Program-made: the position numbers and the translations under genes
The notes under the pieces: model-generated
The model's input: only the letters and a program-made list of their open reading frames with translations
Databases searched by the model: none
Told to the model about the DNA's origin: nothing
Shown: in pieces, positions 5,705-6,405 of the stretch
Layout: each line of letters opens with the position of its first letter
How positions within the stretch are numbered: the stretch's first letter is position 1
Source: Acetobacteraceae bacterium
GTDB lineage: Bacteria; Pseudomonadota; Alphaproteobacteria; Acetobacterales; Acetobacteraceae
Direction of reading: 5' to 3'
NCBI GenBank assembly: GCA_027489135.1
Contig: JAIYAI010000570.1
Span: forward strand, 1-6,405
Length of the DNA: 6,405 bases

Positions 5705-6405
5705 TCAGACGCGCCCCTCGTCCGGGATGTTCAGCACCACGCCGCAGGCCTTGCAGTGCACGGCGTCCGGCTCGTGCCGCTGCAGCCCGCAGGAGGGGCA
5801 GGGGAAGCGCACCTTGTTCGGCCGGAACAATGCCTGGGCCAGCCGCAGGAACAGCGTGACCCCGGCCAGCATGATGACGACGGAGAGCAGCCGCCCCGTC
5901 GTTCCCGGCAGGGTGATGTCGCCGAAGCCGGTCGTCGTCAGCGCGGTGACGGTGAAGTAGAGCGCATCGGCATAGTCGCCGATCTCCGCATTCGTCCGAT
6001 GCTGCGTCTCGTAGACCAGGCCGGTCATGATGAAGACGAAGACGCCGAGCTGCGCCGCGGCGAGCGTCGCTTCCTCGTTGCGGCGGAAGAAGGGCAGGTC
6101 GGAGCGCAGGGACGCGATCAGCTTCACCGAATGCAGCAGCCGCAGCGTCCGCAGCACCCGCAGGAAGCCCAGCGCGCCGAGCAGCAGCGGCGCCAGCAGC
6201 AGGGACAGGATGGCCAGCGCATCGGCCAGGTTCAGCAGGCGGAAGGCCGTGCGCCAGGGCGTGCCCGAGGCGCCGATGCGGAAGCCGAACTCGACCAGCA
6301 GCACGAGGCCGAGCGTCACGTCGCCCCAGAGCACCGCGGGGGTGGGGCCAAGGAAGCTCGCCACCACGATCCAGCCGATGCTGACGATGTCGAGCGCCAG
6401 CAGCG
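5705..6405 (-). CDS. Voltage-gated-type potassium channel with C-terminal zinc ribbon (5' end cut off)
   Basis: A six-helix potassium channel subunit of the inner membrane; the reading frame is open to the window edge, so the start is outside. Numbering from the first complete codon (232 visible): S1 part ALDIVSIGWIVVASFL (3-18); S2 about 23-45 with E38; S3 about 57-74 with D61; S4 with a basic or histidine residue every third position, R82, R85, R88, H91, K94; S5 about 111-132; pore helix and filter TVTALTTTGFGD at 151-162 (TTGFGD at 5918-5935); S6 about 168-192. A cytoplasmic tail follows with two CxxC pairs, C202/C205 and C217/C220, separated by 11 residues: a zinc-ribbon pattern. GFG instead of GYG is a known potassium-filter variant. 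The S4 charges support voltage sensing, but gating is not proven. A GTG at 6367 is unlikely to be the start, since it would remove most of S1. Confidence 0.9.
   Translation of the reverse strand, partial: LLALDIVSIGWIVVASFLGPTPAVLWGDVTLGLVLLVEFGFRIGASGTPWRTAFRLLNLADALAILSLLLAPLLLGALGFLRVLRTLRLLHSVKLIASLRSDLPFFRRNEEATLAAAQLGVFVFIMTGLVYETQHRTNAEIGDYADALYFTVTALTTTGFGDITLPGTTGRLLSVVIMLAGVTLFLRLAQALFRPNKVRFPCPSCGLQRHEPDAVHCKACGVVLNIPDEGRV

Overview
The window is a very GC-rich stretch of bacterial chromosome. Eight genes, all read from the minus strand, fill almost all of it. GC content, family types and gene order suggest an alphaproteobacterium, most likely of the Acetobacteraceae/Roseomonas type. 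That placement is an inference from recalled family resemblance, not a search.

Reading in the direction of transcription (high to low coordinates), the window opens with a voltage-gated-type potassium channel whose 5' end lies outside the window and which carries a C-terminal zinc ribbon (5705-6405). It is followed by a small secreted protein of unknown function (5076-5636). After a 97-bp gap containing a clear inverted repeat come a TakP-like TRAP transporter substrate-binding protein (3899-4978), a small P-loop kinase (3352-3876) and a mandelate-racemase-type enolase-superfamily enzyme (2211-3320), separated by only 22 and 31 bp. After a 56-bp gap comes the housekeeping block tsaE, amgK, murU (2154 down to 1). 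Its genes overlap by 4 bases at each junction (ATGA and GTGA), and murU runs off the left edge.

Two functional units are visible. TsaE is the ATPase of the t6A tRNA-modification machinery. AmgK and MurU form the cell-wall recycling route that turns recovered N-acetylmuramate into UDP-MurNAc; their linkage to tsaE supports these calls. Upstream, the TRAP binding protein, kinase and enolase-superfamily enzyme may form a small uptake and catabolism module for a 2-oxo or sugar acid, but no TRAP membrane subunits are in the window and the substrate is unknown.

I found no mobile element, CRISPR array, tRNA, rRNA or phage-like gene. Nothing here is clearly a new biological system. The points most worth a second look are the K-x-H in place of K-x-K in the enolase-superfamily active site, the potassium channel with a cytoplasmic zinc ribbon and GFG filter, the TRAP binding protein without its membrane partners, and the unassigned secreted protein. 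No intergenic gap exceeds 100 bp.
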